Part shown: piece after piece, positions 36,048-44,568 of the stretch
How the letters are laid out: each line of letters begins with the position of its first letter
Position numbering within the stretch: position 1 is the first letter of the stretch
Assembly (NCBI RefSeq): GCF_001579845.1
Contig: NZ_CP007440.1
Location: forward strand, 3,370,029 to 3,434,028
Reading direction: 5' to 3'
From: Rhodoplanes sp. Z2-YC6860
GTDB lineage: Bacteria; Pseudomonadota; Alphaproteobacteria; Rhizobiales; Xanthobacteraceae
Length of the DNA: 64,000 nt
Position numbers and translations under genes: made by a program
Notes under the pieces: generated by a model
Databases searched by the model: none
What the model saw: the letters and a program-made list of their open reading frames with translations, nothing else
Told to the model about the DNA's origin: nothing

Positions 36048-36827
36048 TTATTCGAACCCCTTTGCTTTCAGAACAGTCTTGGCGGCGGGCGAGGTCAGGA
36101 ACGTGACCAGCGCGCCCGCGGCCTCGGCCTGATTGCTGCCGGTCACAATGCCAGGGGCGAACTGGGTGTAGTTCTGAATCGCAGAGGGCAGCGGGCCAGC
36201 GAATTCGACGCTCGGCTGAGCCAGGACTTCGCTGATTTGATTGAAGCCGATCTCAACGTCGCCACTGGCCACGCTTGCGTACAGCACGTTCGCAGACGGA
36301 GAGAGCCTGGTCTTGGGTTTCATTTCCGAAGCGATGCCCAATTGCTCGAGCAATTTGGCCATGTAGATGCCGCTCGCACCACCGCCGGCCGGATCGGGGT
36401 AAATGATCGATGCCGCGGCCAGCATCGAGCGTTTGAAGGCGTCGGTCGAACTGATGTCGGGCTGCGCGGCACCCTTGCGCACGAAAGCACTGACGCCGAC
36501 TTTCGCGATGATGATGCGGTCGCCAGCCACGACTTTGCCTTGTGCTCGAACCTGATCCATCAGCGGCGCGGCGTTTATCAGAAGATCGGCGGTCTCACCC
36601 TTTTGAAAACGGTCCGCGATGGCGCCCGCGTTTCCGTAGGCGGCCATGACTTTGTGTCCCGACGATTTTTCGAAATCCGGGATCAGTGCATCCATGGCCG
36701 GATGCAGAGCCACCGCGCAGAGGAGCTTGATCTCTGCGGCTCTTGCCGTATTCGAGGCAACGAAGCCAGACAATGCAAGCCCCAAGGAGATCGTGGCGAA
36801 AACACTCGGAATGCTGCGGCAATTCAT
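36048..36827 (-). CDS. ModA-like periplasmic substrate-binding protein
   Basis: 259 residues. Signal peptide of about 30 residues ends at ARAA. The mature part shows EIKLLCAVALHPAMDALIPDFEKSSGHKV-type order, GNAGAIADRFQKGETADLLI and DPAGGGASGIY, resembling SBP_bac_11/ModA proteins that bind molybdate-like oxyanions or small organic anions. GGAGAG precedes the ATG. No permease or ATPase gene is adjacent. It is convergent with the monooxygenase gene, 19 bp apart. Confidence 0.78.
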   Translation of the reverse strand: MNCRSIPSVFATISLGLALSGFVASNTARAAEIKLLCAVALHPAMDALIPDFEKSSGHKVMAAYGNAGAIADRFQKGETADLLINAAPLMDQVRAQGKVVAGDRIIIAKVGVSAFVRKGAAQPDISSTDAFKRSMLAAASIIYPDPAGGGASGIYMAKLLEQLGIASEMKPKTRLSPSANVLYASVASGDVEIGFNQISEVLAQPSVEFAGPLPSAIQNYTQFAPGIVTGSNQAEAAGALVTFLTSPAAKTVLKAKGFE

Positions 36828-37106
36828 TTGTCTCTCCATAAATGGTCGTATCGATCGTTGCGGCCAGATGCGGAAATCGCCCGCGAGGACAGTTCTTCCG
36901 GCGTCGTGCATTGCGCCCGGCGCTCTCAATTCTGAAGATGGATCGGGACGCCCGCCGATGGCATCCGTGCTGCCCATTGCAATGATTGGGATTCGGCACG
37001 TCCCGCTGGGAGCTTCTGCGGCCAAAATTACTTCAGCCAGTTCGTTCTGCCAAGCGAAGCCATGACGCCGGCCGGTGCGTCCCTCATTGCCGTGACGAAA
37101 TCATCG

Positions 37107-37214
37107 ATGTGTGACCTAAGTCACTTTACGACGAACCTCACCTCACGCATGGTCGCCTCATGTTCAGGGGCAGCCCGCAAACGATACGCAAGTTATTTCA
37201 GAGGAAGCGATTGA
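37107..37214 (+). other. candidate microprotein frame (35 codons) or small RNA
   Basis: ATG at 37107 opens 35 codons ending at a TGA 10 bp before a strong terminator stem; an internal ATG at 37149 gives 21 codons ending in SYFRGSD. Codons such as CTA, AGT, TTT, AGA and GGA differ from the GC-rich usage around it. No strong ribosome-binding site is seen before 37107. The unit could equally be a small RNA ending at the terminator. Confidence 0.3.
37110..37125. promoter_or_regulatory. Crp/Fnr-type palindrome
   Basis: TGTGA-CCTAAG-TCACT matches the Crp consensus half-sites (TGTGA-N6-TCACA) at nine of ten positions. It lies 283 bp upstream of the binding-protein gene (minus strand) and about 100 bp upstream of the terminator (plus strand). 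Confidence 0.45.
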
Positions 37215-37224
37215 TCTGAGACCG

Positions 37225-37253
37225 GGGCCGTCCGAAAGGGCGGCCCTTTTTTT
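37225..37253 (+). terminator. rho-independent terminator without an assigned gene
   Basis: GGGCCGTCC, a GAAA tetraloop and GGGCGGCCC form a 9-bp stem with one G-T pair, followed by seven T on the plus strand. No annotated plus-strand gene ends here. Confidence 0.85.
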
Positions 37254-37571
37254 GCGCATGGTGTCTGCGCGAACGAACGGAACCACAAAGCGAAACTGCA
37301 GTTATCCAGGCCGATGTCTCGCCGCCATTCGACTCTTCCCCCGATCCTGGAAACCACGCGCCTTCTGGAAGAGGCCTGGAGCCTCGCTGGCCGGCTTCGT
37401 CGGAGTCGCATCGCGCTGTGCAGGGAGGCGGAGAATTGCCGGACGGCGATGACCGATACCAGCGCCGCCTTGGTGCGTGACTCGAATCGGGCGCGCGTGA
37501 AGGCCGATGCCGAAGGCTGACCGACTTGCCGTCGAACGACGAGTCGGTTGCCGCTTGAGGCGGACTTCGCG

Positions 37572-38018
37572 TCAGCGCCGGATCAGGAACACCCCGCCGA
37601 TCAGCAACGCGACGCCCAGCATCTTCGGCAGGTCGATGGGTCGCTCCTGAACGCCCAGCCACGCGAAGTGATCGACGGCGAGGGCCGCGATCATCTGGCC
37701 CAGCACCAGGAGCGCGATGTAGGCGGCTCCGCCGAGCTTCGGAATCGTCACGATGGACAGGCCGATGAAGATCGCGCCGAACACGCCACCGCTCCACGCC
37801 CATACCGGCACCCGCGCGATGGTGGCCGCCGACGGCAGCGGATCGCGCACGGCGACAGCCAGCACGATCATGCAAACGACGCCGACAAAGTAGCTCATGA
37901 AACCCGACCACGCCGCGGAGTTCAGTTCCGTCCGCAGATTGGCATTCAGAGCTTGCTGGATAAGGACGCTGACGCCAGCGCCGACCGTCAGGACGGCCGG
38001 CCAGAGGAGGTTTTGCAT
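37572..38018 (-). CDS. DMT-superfamily YdcZ/DUF606 transporter
   Basis: 148 residues with five hydrophobic helices. It starts LLWPAVLTVGAGVSVLIQQALNANL and has WSGFMSYFVGVVCM, as in the YdcZ (DUF606) family of half-size DMT proteins. These work as dimers or pairs; substrates are unknown. No partner gene is adjacent, so it probably forms a homodimer in the inner membrane. Confidence 0.85.
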   Translation of the reverse strand: MQNLLWPAVLTVGAGVSVLIQQALNANLRTELNSAAWSGFMSYFVGVVCMIVLAVAVRDPLPSAATIARVPVWAWSGGVFGAIFIGLSIVTIPKLGGAAYIALLVLGQMIAALAVDHFAWLGVQERPIDLPKMLGVALLIGGVFLIRR

Positions 38019-38252
38019 GAGATCGATTCCGGTTGCATTGGAGAATGGGTGCTGCTGGTTCTAGAACCGGACATGCGCCAATTCAAAACCGGCAATTCGG
38101 AATCGGGATGGGCAACGGGCCTCCGTCACAACGGGCCAGCTCTCTCCCTGTCACCCGGAGGCGGCCGCGCCCTAAGCGCGTTCACGCGCGTCTTCGACGC
38201 GCTATCGTGCCCCTCGAAGGGCGACGGCCCCGTTGTTGCACAGCCGGGCCGT

Positions 38253-38291
38253 TCATCCTTCGAGGCTCGCTGCGCTCGCGCCTCAGGATGA
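38253..38291. repeat. dispersed palindrome TCATCCTTCGAGGC...GCCTCAGGATGA
   Basis: Imperfect inverted repeat around CTCGCTGCGCTCGCG, of the type often found between genes in Bradyrhizobium relatives. It lies in the 314-bp gap (38019-38332) between the YdcZ and YidB genes. The rest of that gap shows only short GC-rich inverted repeats and no gene. Confidence 0.6.
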
Positions 38292-38332
38292 CGGGGAGAG
38301 AGAGCCCGAGTCGATGGAAAGTTTTGGCTTTC

Positions 38333-38704
38333 TCAGCCCTTCGTCACCACGCCGTTCGGGCTCGCCTGATCGACGGTGGTCGGCAGATGCTCGGCGAGAT
38401 ATTTCAGCGCGGCGTCGGTCGGAATGCCGAAATGCTCGGCGATCTGCCTGACCTGATCGCTGCCCAGGACGGCTTTGAGTTGATCCGCGGATACCGGAAG
38501 ATTGGCGCCGTTGCCGAGCCAGGATTTCACCTGGGCATCGAGCCCGCCCTGCTGGAGCTGGTTCACGAGCCCCGAGAGATCGCCCAAATTCGTCTTCGCT
38601 AGCACCGCCGAGATCAGAGCCGGCGCAGCTGCGGCTGCGGCCGATCCCAAAGCCCCCTTCAGCGACCCGCCCAATTCATCGAAAAGACCCACCGACGCCT
38701 CCAT
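38333..38704 (-). CDS. YidB family (DUF937) protein
   Basis: 123 residues. GLFDELGGSLKGALG at the start, GDLSGLVNQLQQGGLDAQVKSWLGNGAN in the middle and ALKYLAEHLPTTVDQASPNG at the end are the YidB/DUF937 pattern. Function unknown; soluble. The start may be at an internal codon a few residues later. Confidence 0.82.
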   Translation of the reverse strand: MEASVGLFDELGGSLKGALGSAAAAAAPALISAVLAKTNLGDLSGLVNQLQQGGLDAQVKSWLGNGANLPVSADQLKAVLGSDQVRQIAEHFGIPTDAALKYLAEHLPTTVDQASPNGVVTKG

Positions 38705-38779
38705 TGCGCATCAAAGCGCGATTGGTCGCCGCCCGCGAGGATCATACATCAGATGAGAAGGGGCGACAGCGCCTGGACG

Positions 38780-38860
38780 TCAAAACGCGACGCGGACGCC
38801 GCCCTTGCCGCTGACCACGCTGCTGGAATCCGACAGCCAGCGATATTCGCCGGAGGCGAA
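38780..38860 (-). pseudogene. relic of autotransporter 3' end (copy of 40414-40494)
   Basis: An 81-bp block that differs from 40414-40494 at about eight positions. On the minus strand it encodes the last strand of the autotransporter barrel (EYRWLSDSS...SGKGGVRVAF) and the stop codon. No upstream part of the gene is present: the reading frame runs directly into the DNA after the double-barrel gene that ends at 38880. The same block bounds the other side of that gene in the same orientation. Confidence 0.85.
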
Positions 38861-38879
38861 TGCCGTCATGCGGCGCTTG

Positions 38880-40391
38880 CTATCGCGGCGGCTGGCCGAA
38901 CGTGTAATTCAATCCGATGCGGACGATGTGATCGGACATGGAGTTGTTCAGCCGTTCGCATTGCCCGGTCCTCAGATTGAACGAGATGCCCACCGCGGCC
39001 GTGCAGGTGCCGAAGAACGTCACGTCGCCAAGGTCCATGTAGAGATATTCGAGCCGGGCCGACCAGTTGCTGGCCCCGAGTCTGGTCTCGACGCCCGCGC
39101 CCGCGGTCCAGCCGCCCTTCTGAGCGGTGATGCTCGCATTGATGGGGTCGGAAGCCGGCGTCGTCTTGTCGATCGCGAAGCGTCCGTAGGCGTAACCGCC
39201 GGTGAGGTACCAGAGGCTGATGCCCTGCGCGACACCGGCAACGCCCCGCACCGTGCCGAACCACTCGCGCTTCTCGTCATACTGAACGAAGAAGACGCAG
39301 CTCAGGCACGACGCGTCCCGCTGTCCGCTCCATTGGAAGTCCGCTTCGGCGCCGATCACAAACCAGCCGCGCTGGAAGCGGTAGCCCGCCTGTCCGCCGC
39401 CGGTGATTCCGTTGGGCGATTGCGGCAGAGACGTGACGCTGGTCGGTGCCGCCGGGTTGGGCTTGAGCCTTGTGAGTTCAAGGCGATCGTGACCGACGCC
39501 GTAGCCGACATTGCCGCCGATGTAGAAGCCGCTCCAGTCGACGGCTGGCATCGGCGCGGCACGAAGCGGTGCCGGCATAGCCGCAGGCTGCGCGCCGCCA
39601 AAGTTGTAGTTTAGCCCGATGCGGACGACATGGTCGCGGTCCGACGTCTCGATGTTTGGTGCGGGCCGGAAGATGAAGCTGCAGTCGAAGATGGCGCCGG
39701 GAGGGGCACCCGCACACTGCGGCGCATAGGACGAGTGGCCGAAGTCGAGGTAGAGGTATTCGAGCTTGACCGACCAGTTGCTCGCCGGAAGCCTGGTCTC
39801 GACGCCGGCGCCGATGGTCCAGCCGGTCCGGGTTGTCGCCGCGTCGCCGCTTGCAAACTGCGAGCCGCCGAGGTCGATACCGCTCGCTTGGTTTTGGATG
39901 CGGCCGTAGGCAAAGCCGCCGGTGGCGTACAGAAGCGAATTGCCCTGCGCGAAGCCAAGGGTCCCGCGCACCGTGCCGAACCAATCCAGGCTCGTGCTGC
40001 GGTAGTTGGTGATCGGGCCCGAGCAGCCGCGACTGGTCGCATACCCGCACAGCAGGCTGTCCTGGCCGCTCCATTGCAGATCCGCTTCCGCGCCGATGAC
40101 GAGCCATCGCTGCTGAAAGCGATAGCCGAGCTGTCCGCCGCCGATGATTCCCGCGGGCGCGAGCCGAGCGGAATCTGGACTGTCGTTGGCGATCACCGCG
40201 CGCGTGTCGCCAAAGCCGTATCCGAGATTGCCGCCGGCATAGAAGCCGGTCCAGTTTAGAGCCGGCGGCGAAGGCGGAGCAGCCTGCGCGGTCTGCGCCA
40301 GTGCCACCACCGACGCCGCGGCGATCAACGCCGGACGAAGAGACGCTATCCCGAACGCGGCACCATCAGCCCTGAGCCACCCCCACGTCAT
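38880..40391 (-). CDS. double-barrel outer-membrane protein, Omp25-like
   Basis: 503 residues. A signal peptide of about 37 residues ends at AQTAQA. Two Omp25/OmpA-like 8-strand barrel units follow in one chain. Unit 1 opens with NWTGFYAGGNLGYGFG, unit 2 with DWSGFYIGGNVGYGVG. Each has a GGGQ-GYRFQ-W-VIGAEAD segment, WFGTVRG, the YLY pair and a final IGLNY-FG strand. A Pro/Ala-rich linker joins them near residue 275. The units resemble each other more than those of the protein at 42928-44568. Start at 40391 follows GAAGGA, 23 bp after the autotransporter stop. Confidence 0.88.
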   Translation of the reverse strand: MTWGWLRADGAAFGIASLRPALIAAASVVALAQTAQAAPPSPPALNWTGFYAGGNLGYGFGDTRAVIANDSPDSARLAPAGIIGGGQLGYRFQQRWLVIGAEADLQWSGQDSLLCGYATSRGCSGPITNYRSTSLDWFGTVRGTLGFAQGNSLLYATGGFAYGRIQNQASGIDLGGSQFASGDAATTRTGWTIGAGVETRLPASNWSVKLEYLYLDFGHSSYAPQCAGAPPGAIFDCSFIFRPAPNIETSDRDHVVRIGLNYNFGGAQPAAMPAPLRAAPMPAVDWSGFYIGGNVGYGVGHDRLELTRLKPNPAAPTSVTSLPQSPNGITGGGQAGYRFQRGWFVIGAEADFQWSGQRDASCLSCVFFVQYDEKREWFGTVRGVAGVAQGISLWYLTGGYAYGRFAIDKTTPASDPINASITAQKGGWTAGAGVETRLGASNWSARLEYLYMDLGDVTFFGTCTAAVGISFNLRTGQCERLNNSMSDHIVRIGLNYTFGQPPR

Positions 40392-40413
40392 TCCTTCGCT
40401 CCCCTCACGACGC

Positions 40414-40494
40414 TCAGAACGCGACACGCACGCCACCCTTGCCGCTGATCACAGTGCTGGAATCCGACAGCCAGAGATATTCGCCGGAGGCGAA
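40414..40494 (-). repeat. 81-bp direct repeat, intact copy at autotransporter 3' end
   Basis: Partner of 38780-38860 in the same orientation. Together they flank the whole double-barrel gene. Roughly 90% of the positions match by eye. Confidence 0.85.
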
Positions 40495-42450
40495 CAGACC
40501 GACATCGCCGGTGCGCCACTCCATGCCGGCGCCGCCGAAGCCGCCCCAAGTGTCGTCCTTGCCGGGCACGGCGAACGGGATCGACTGGCCGAGCAGGGCG
40601 GCGTTGACGGTGTTGCTGCCGACGCGCTGCACGCCGAGTGCGCCGCCGGTGACGTCGATCAGCAATGCGGTGGTGGCGTTGAATTGGGTGGCGCGGGTGA
40701 GCTTCAGTTCGGCGCGCTCTTCCAGCGTGCCGACGGTCTGCGAGTTCACCGTGAGGTTCGCGGTCGAGCCGGTCTCGGTGTAGCCGCCGAACGAGCCGTA
40801 GAGATAGCGCACGCCGATGCTCGGCGTCAGCGTGTACTGCGAATCCATCACGCGGCCGAGCGCGATGTTGTGGCCGAGCCTCAGCTCGGGACTAATATAC
40901 CAGCCGCTGTAGCTGCCCTTGGCGGTTTCCAAACCACCGGCCGCAAGGTTGTTGTTGATGTTGCGCGACGTGTCGTTCTGCGAGCCGCCGCCTTGCACGG
41001 CCGCGTAGAGAAACGACGCGCCGCGGAAGTATCGGGCATAGAGTCCACCGAAGCCGAGATTGCTGTTGGTGTCGCCGGTGTTGAGCTCGATGGTCGAGCG
41101 CGTGGTGCCGCCGCCCGCGAACGCGCCGACGCGCAGGTCGTACCGCACCTGCTTCTCGATGCCGATCGCGCCGCCGTAGAACGTGTTCGAGGTGCGCAGC
41201 AGCACGCCGTCGGCATTCTGCGTGCGATAGCCGCCGAAACCGCGCGCCCAGATCGCGGTGCCGTCGGCCTGAACCACGGTCGGCGCTTTGAATACAGCTT
41301 GGTCGGCCGCATAGGCCTGAAGTCCCGGCATGCCGTCGAACGCCGACGACACCACCGACGACGCCGAGGGCGGTGCATAGCCCATCGGTGCGCCGCCTGT
41401 GGCCGCAGGCTTGTTGCCGAAGTCCGGCACCGCTTGCGACACGCTGCGGGAGAAGTCGCCGAGCACGCGGCCGTTCGCGGCGAACGGCGTCGGATCGATC
41501 GTTGCGACCTGATTGCCCGACACCGCGAACGGTACGGTGCCGGTGATGGTCGCGCCAGCGAGCGTGTCGAACGTCAGGATCTGGTTGCCGGTGCGGAAGT
41601 TGACCGTGTCGCCGCCGCCACCAAGATTGATGGCGCCGACGATCTTGGAGCCAGGCAGCAGCGTCAGCGTGTCGGCATTGGCGGCGAACACAATCGCAGC
41701 GGGGCCGCTGATGGTGCCGGAATTGGTGATGCTGGTGGTGCCGGAGGCGATGATGCCGACAGCGCTGCCGGTGATGGCGCCGGAATTAACGACTCTCATA
41801 TTGCTGAGGGCCTCGGCGCTGATGCCCGCTTGGCCGCCCGAAATGTTGCCGGTGTTGACGATGTTGCCGCTGATGCGGACGGCGATGCCGATAAGGTCGC
41901 TGGTGATGGATCCCGAATTGGTGATGTTGACGGTGTTGCCTAGGACAGCGTTGAGGCCAAGGGCCGAGACGTTGCCGGTGTTGGTGAGGTTGATCGTGGA
42001 GGCATCGAGGCCTTGGCTGATCGTACCGGAGTTGAAGATAGTGGCCGTGCCGCTCGCGACAACGCTGTGTCCGATCGTGCCGGAATTGATGAGGTTGAGG
42101 TCACCGAAAACGAAAATGCCGGCATTGGTGGTGGCGTTGATGGCGCCGGCATTTATTACGGTGGCATTGTCAAATGTCATTCCGAACAGAAGCCCCGAGA
42201 CGCTCGCACCTGGTGCGACCGTCACGGTGATGTTGGACTCACCGCCGGTGCCGTAGCCGGCATTCTGGCCGGTCGTGCCCGGAGCGCCGCCTCCCTGGCC
42301 GTTGGTGATCCCGGTGCAGACGGCGGATACGCCGCTGGCGGATGCTGGCGTGCAGTCCGCCAGCGCCGTATCGAACGGCCACAGCATGACAAACGCCGCG
42401 GCGGCACCGATCGCGGCCTTCAACATGCGCTCAAACGCGCTGCGTTTCAT
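40414..42450 (-). CDS. autotransporter outer-membrane protein
   Basis: 678 residues. A signal peptide of about 31 residues ends at ALA. The passenger (about 32-370) is made of imperfect short repeats of the NSGTI-type, as in beta-helix passengers. The C-terminal 270 residues form an autotransporter barrel beginning near IWARGFGG and ending in the strand GKGGVRVAF with terminal Phe. The passenger is short, so it may stay on the surface rather than be released. The signal peptide and the 5' region resemble those of the double-barrel gene at 42928-44568. First of two minus-strand genes with the 38880 gene. Confidence 0.88.
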   Translation of the reverse strand: MKRSAFERMLKAAIGAAAAFVMLWPFDTALADCTPASASGVSAVCTGITNGQGGGAPGTTGQNAGYGTGGESNITVTVAPGASVSGLLFGMTFDNATVINAGAINATTNAGIFVFGDLNLINSGTIGHSVVASGTATIFNSGTISQGLDASTINLTNTGNVSALGLNAVLGNTVNITNSGSITSDLIGIAVRISGNIVNTGNISGGQAGISAEALSNMRVVNSGAITGSAVGIIASGTTSITNSGTISGPAAIVFAANADTLTLLPGSKIVGAINLGGGGDTVNFRTGNQILTFDTLAGATITGTVPFAVSGNQVATIDPTPFAANGRVLGDFSRSVSQAVPDFGNKPAATGGAPMGYAPPSASSVVSSAFDGMPGLQAYAADQAVFKAPTVVQADGTAIWARGFGGYRTQNADGVLLRTSNTFYGGAIGIEKQVRYDLRVGAFAGGGTTRSTIELNTGDTNSNLGFGGLYARYFRGASFLYAAVQGGGSQNDTSRNINNNLAAGGLETAKGSYSGWYISPELRLGHNIALGRVMDSQYTLTPSIGVRYLYGSFGGYTETGSTANLTVNSQTVGTLEERAELKLTRATQFNATTALLIDVTGGALGVQRVGSNTVNAALLGQSIPFAVPGKDDTWGGFGGAGMEWRTGDVGLFASGEYLWLSDSSTVISGKGGVRVAF

Positions 42451-42890
42451 TTTCAATTCGCCCCTCGATGCTGGCGCCCATCGCACTCAGCGCAGGGCGT
42501 CAGCGGGGCGCAGATTGAGCGTTTAGACTCGTTCCGGGAAAGGCAAAAGCCGCGTGAGCCCCCAGCATTTTGCAACTTGTGGCTTTGCGGCCACTTAGGT
42601 TGGCGATTGATATTTTGGCGGCTGGCTCTTTCGAGCGCGACGCATCTCGTCAATGCCAACGCGAGTGCCGACAGCGGAGACAAATCGGCTGCGGTGCCAG
42701 TCGCCGTAATGGCGTTGCTTGACCAAGACAATTCCAAGCCCCCCAGAATCCCAGCGTGACGCTACTGAGGCGGCCTGCAACCGGGAAGATTGGAACCCGG
42801 AAATGAGACTGTAGGTCAAAAGAATGGGACGCCTTGCAAAACCACGTGTGTGCAAAGACACGTGGTCACGGACACTGCCGGAGAGCGCTC
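42451..42890 (-). promoter_or_regulatory. upstream region of autotransporter, paralogous to 44569-44926
   Basis: No gene. It matches the region upstream of the next outer-membrane gene over most of its length. The best block is 42791-42870 (TGGAACCCGG, AAATGAGACTGT, GACGCCTTGCAAAACCA) and ends near CACGGACAC...GGAGAGC. A CCCAGCATTT motif and a GTGGC-6-GCCAC hairpin (42579-42594) are present in both. The remaining gap to 42927 holds nothing else. Confidence 0.75.
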
Positions 42891-42927
42891 GATCGGCTTT
42901 CAATTTCGAGTGCCGAGCCCGCTTCGG

Positions 42928-44568
42928 TCAGAATCTGTAGCTGACGCCGGCGCGTGCGGTGTGGATCTTCAGATCGGAGAACGTGGAGGTGGCGGTGCAG
43001 GACGCGTAGCCAGCTCCGGTGCAAGCCGCTGCTGTCGTGGCCGCCGCCGTCAAGGTCTCGCCGTCAAAGCTGTAGTAGAGATACTCGGCGCGCACCGTCC
43101 AGTTGCCGATCAACGCCGTCTCGTAGCCGCCGCCGGCCACCCATCCGGTTTTCGTGGTGTTGCTCGCGGACTGGAAACCGCAGCCGGGCAGGTCGCAAAG
43201 GTAGGCCCCGTCGCCGAGGTTGGATTTGTAGTCGACGTTGGCCCACGCAACGCCGCCGGTGGCATAGAGCATGCCGGGGCCGAAGGTGACGCCGAGACGG
43301 CCGCGGATGCTGGCGAGCCAGTTGACCTCTTGCGACAGGCTCATGAGAGCACCGGGCACCGGACGGCCGGGTGCTGGCCCACAGGTGTCCCTGGGACAGA
43401 CCGGCGTTTGCGCGCTCGAGACCTTGATGCCGGTGCCGGTGATATCGCCCTCGATACCGGCGACCCATCTCGGATCGATCTGCCAGTTGTAGCCGAGGTG
43501 TCCGCCGAACAGCGGGCCGTTGTTGCCGAGATCATGCTCCGCGATCATCGCGTTCTGATCGCCGGGCACGCTGACGATCGACGTGCCGGTGCTGTTGCCC
43601 CAGCCCCAGCCCGCATCGAGGCCGGCATAGAAGCCGGTCCAGCTCCGCGCGGCAGCAGCCGTACGCGGCGCGAAGGCCGCGAAGGGCGCGCCAGCTGGTT
43701 GGCCGAGCTTGTACGTCAGGCCGGCCCGCACGGTGTGAATGTTCAAATCGGGAAACGTGGAGGTCGTGATGCAAGGCGGCGCGAGGCCTCCGCCGCAAGA
43801 CGTCTGCGGTGTGCCTGCCGCAGTCAGCGTCTCGCCACCGAAGCTGTAGTAGAGGTACTCGGCGCGAACCGTCCAGTTGCCTGCGAGCGCGGTCTCGTAG
43901 CCGGCGCCGACGACGAAGCCGGATCTGGTGGCGTTGCCCGTTGCCGCATAGCTGCAACCACCGCCGGGAGAGGAGCAATTAAAGCCGGCGTCGCCGGTGG
44001 CAGCCTTGGAGTCGACGTTGGCCCACGCGGCGCCGCCGGTGACGTAGATCAAGCCCGGGCCCCAGGTGGTGCCGAGACGGCCACGGATGCTGGCGAGCCA
44101 GTTGACCTCTTGCGACATGGTCATCACGCCGCCGTTGATCGGTTGCCCCGGCGCGCACTGCGGGTTCGACGCCGAACAGAGCGGCGTTTGCGCGCTCGAA
44201 GTCTTGATCCCGGTGCCGGTGATGTCGCCTTCGATGCCGATCACCAGTCGCGGATTGATCTGCCAGTTGTAGCCGGCGTGTCCGCCGAACAGCGGACCGT
44301 TGGAGTCGAGATTGTGCTGTGCGGTGAGACCCGTGATCCCCGCGCCGGTGGCGGTCGACGTGCCGGCGGGATCGTTGAAGCCCCAGCCCGCATGCACGCC
44401 GGCATAGAACCCGGTCCAACTGAACGACGGCGCGAAGGGGGCCTTCATCGGCACGGCCTTTATCGGCATGTCGGCGGCGTTGGCCGAGCCGACGAGCGCC
44501 ATCACGACAAAGGCTGCGGTGATACCGGCCGCGGCGCGAAGAACGCGGTCAAGCGCACTGCATGTCAT
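42928..44568 (-). CDS. double-barrel outer-membrane protein, Omp25-like, with near-identical halves
   Basis: 546 residues. Signal peptide of about 32 residues ends at ANAAD. Two Omp25-like barrels follow: unit 1 opens with SWTGFYAGVHAGWGF near residue 50, unit 2 with SWTGFYAGLDAGWGW near residue 310. Long segments are almost the same in both, such as NGPLFGGH-GYNWQI, GIEGDITGTGIK, SSAQTP, EVNWLASIRGRLG and NWTVRAEYLYYSF. Single barrels of this family have about 230 residues, so the chain is a recent tandem duplication. A frame on the opposite strand is a shadow. It is divergent from an AraC regulator. Confidence 0.88.
   Translation of the reverse strand: MTCSALDRVLRAAAGITAAFVVMALVGSANAADMPIKAVPMKAPFAPSFSWTGFYAGVHAGWGFNDPAGTSTATGAGITGLTAQHNLDSNGPLFGGHAGYNWQINPRLVIGIEGDITGTGIKTSSAQTPLCSASNPQCAPGQPINGGVMTMSQEVNWLASIRGRLGTTWGPGLIYVTGGAAWANVDSKAATGDAGFNCSSPGGGCSYAATGNATRSGFVVGAGYETALAGNWTVRAEYLYYSFGGETLTAAGTPQTSCGGGLAPPCITTSTFPDLNIHTVRAGLTYKLGQPAGAPFAAFAPRTAAAARSWTGFYAGLDAGWGWGNSTGTSIVSVPGDQNAMIAEHDLGNNGPLFGGHLGYNWQIDPRWVAGIEGDITGTGIKVSSAQTPVCPRDTCGPAPGRPVPGALMSLSQEVNWLASIRGRLGVTFGPGMLYATGGVAWANVDYKSNLGDGAYLCDLPGCGFQSASNTTKTGWVAGGGYETALIGNWTVRAEYLYYSFDGETLTAAATTAAACTGAGYASCTATSTFSDLKIHTARAGVSYRF

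Larger units (their letters stand above)
36828..37571. other. intergenic region with Crp-like site, short frame and terminator
   Basis: About 740 bp. The left part should carry the promoter of the binding-protein gene. 37107-37253 holds a Crp-like palindrome, a short low-GC frame and a strong terminator, listed separately. 37254-37571 has short frames without start signals, and nothing recognisable. Confidence 0.6.
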
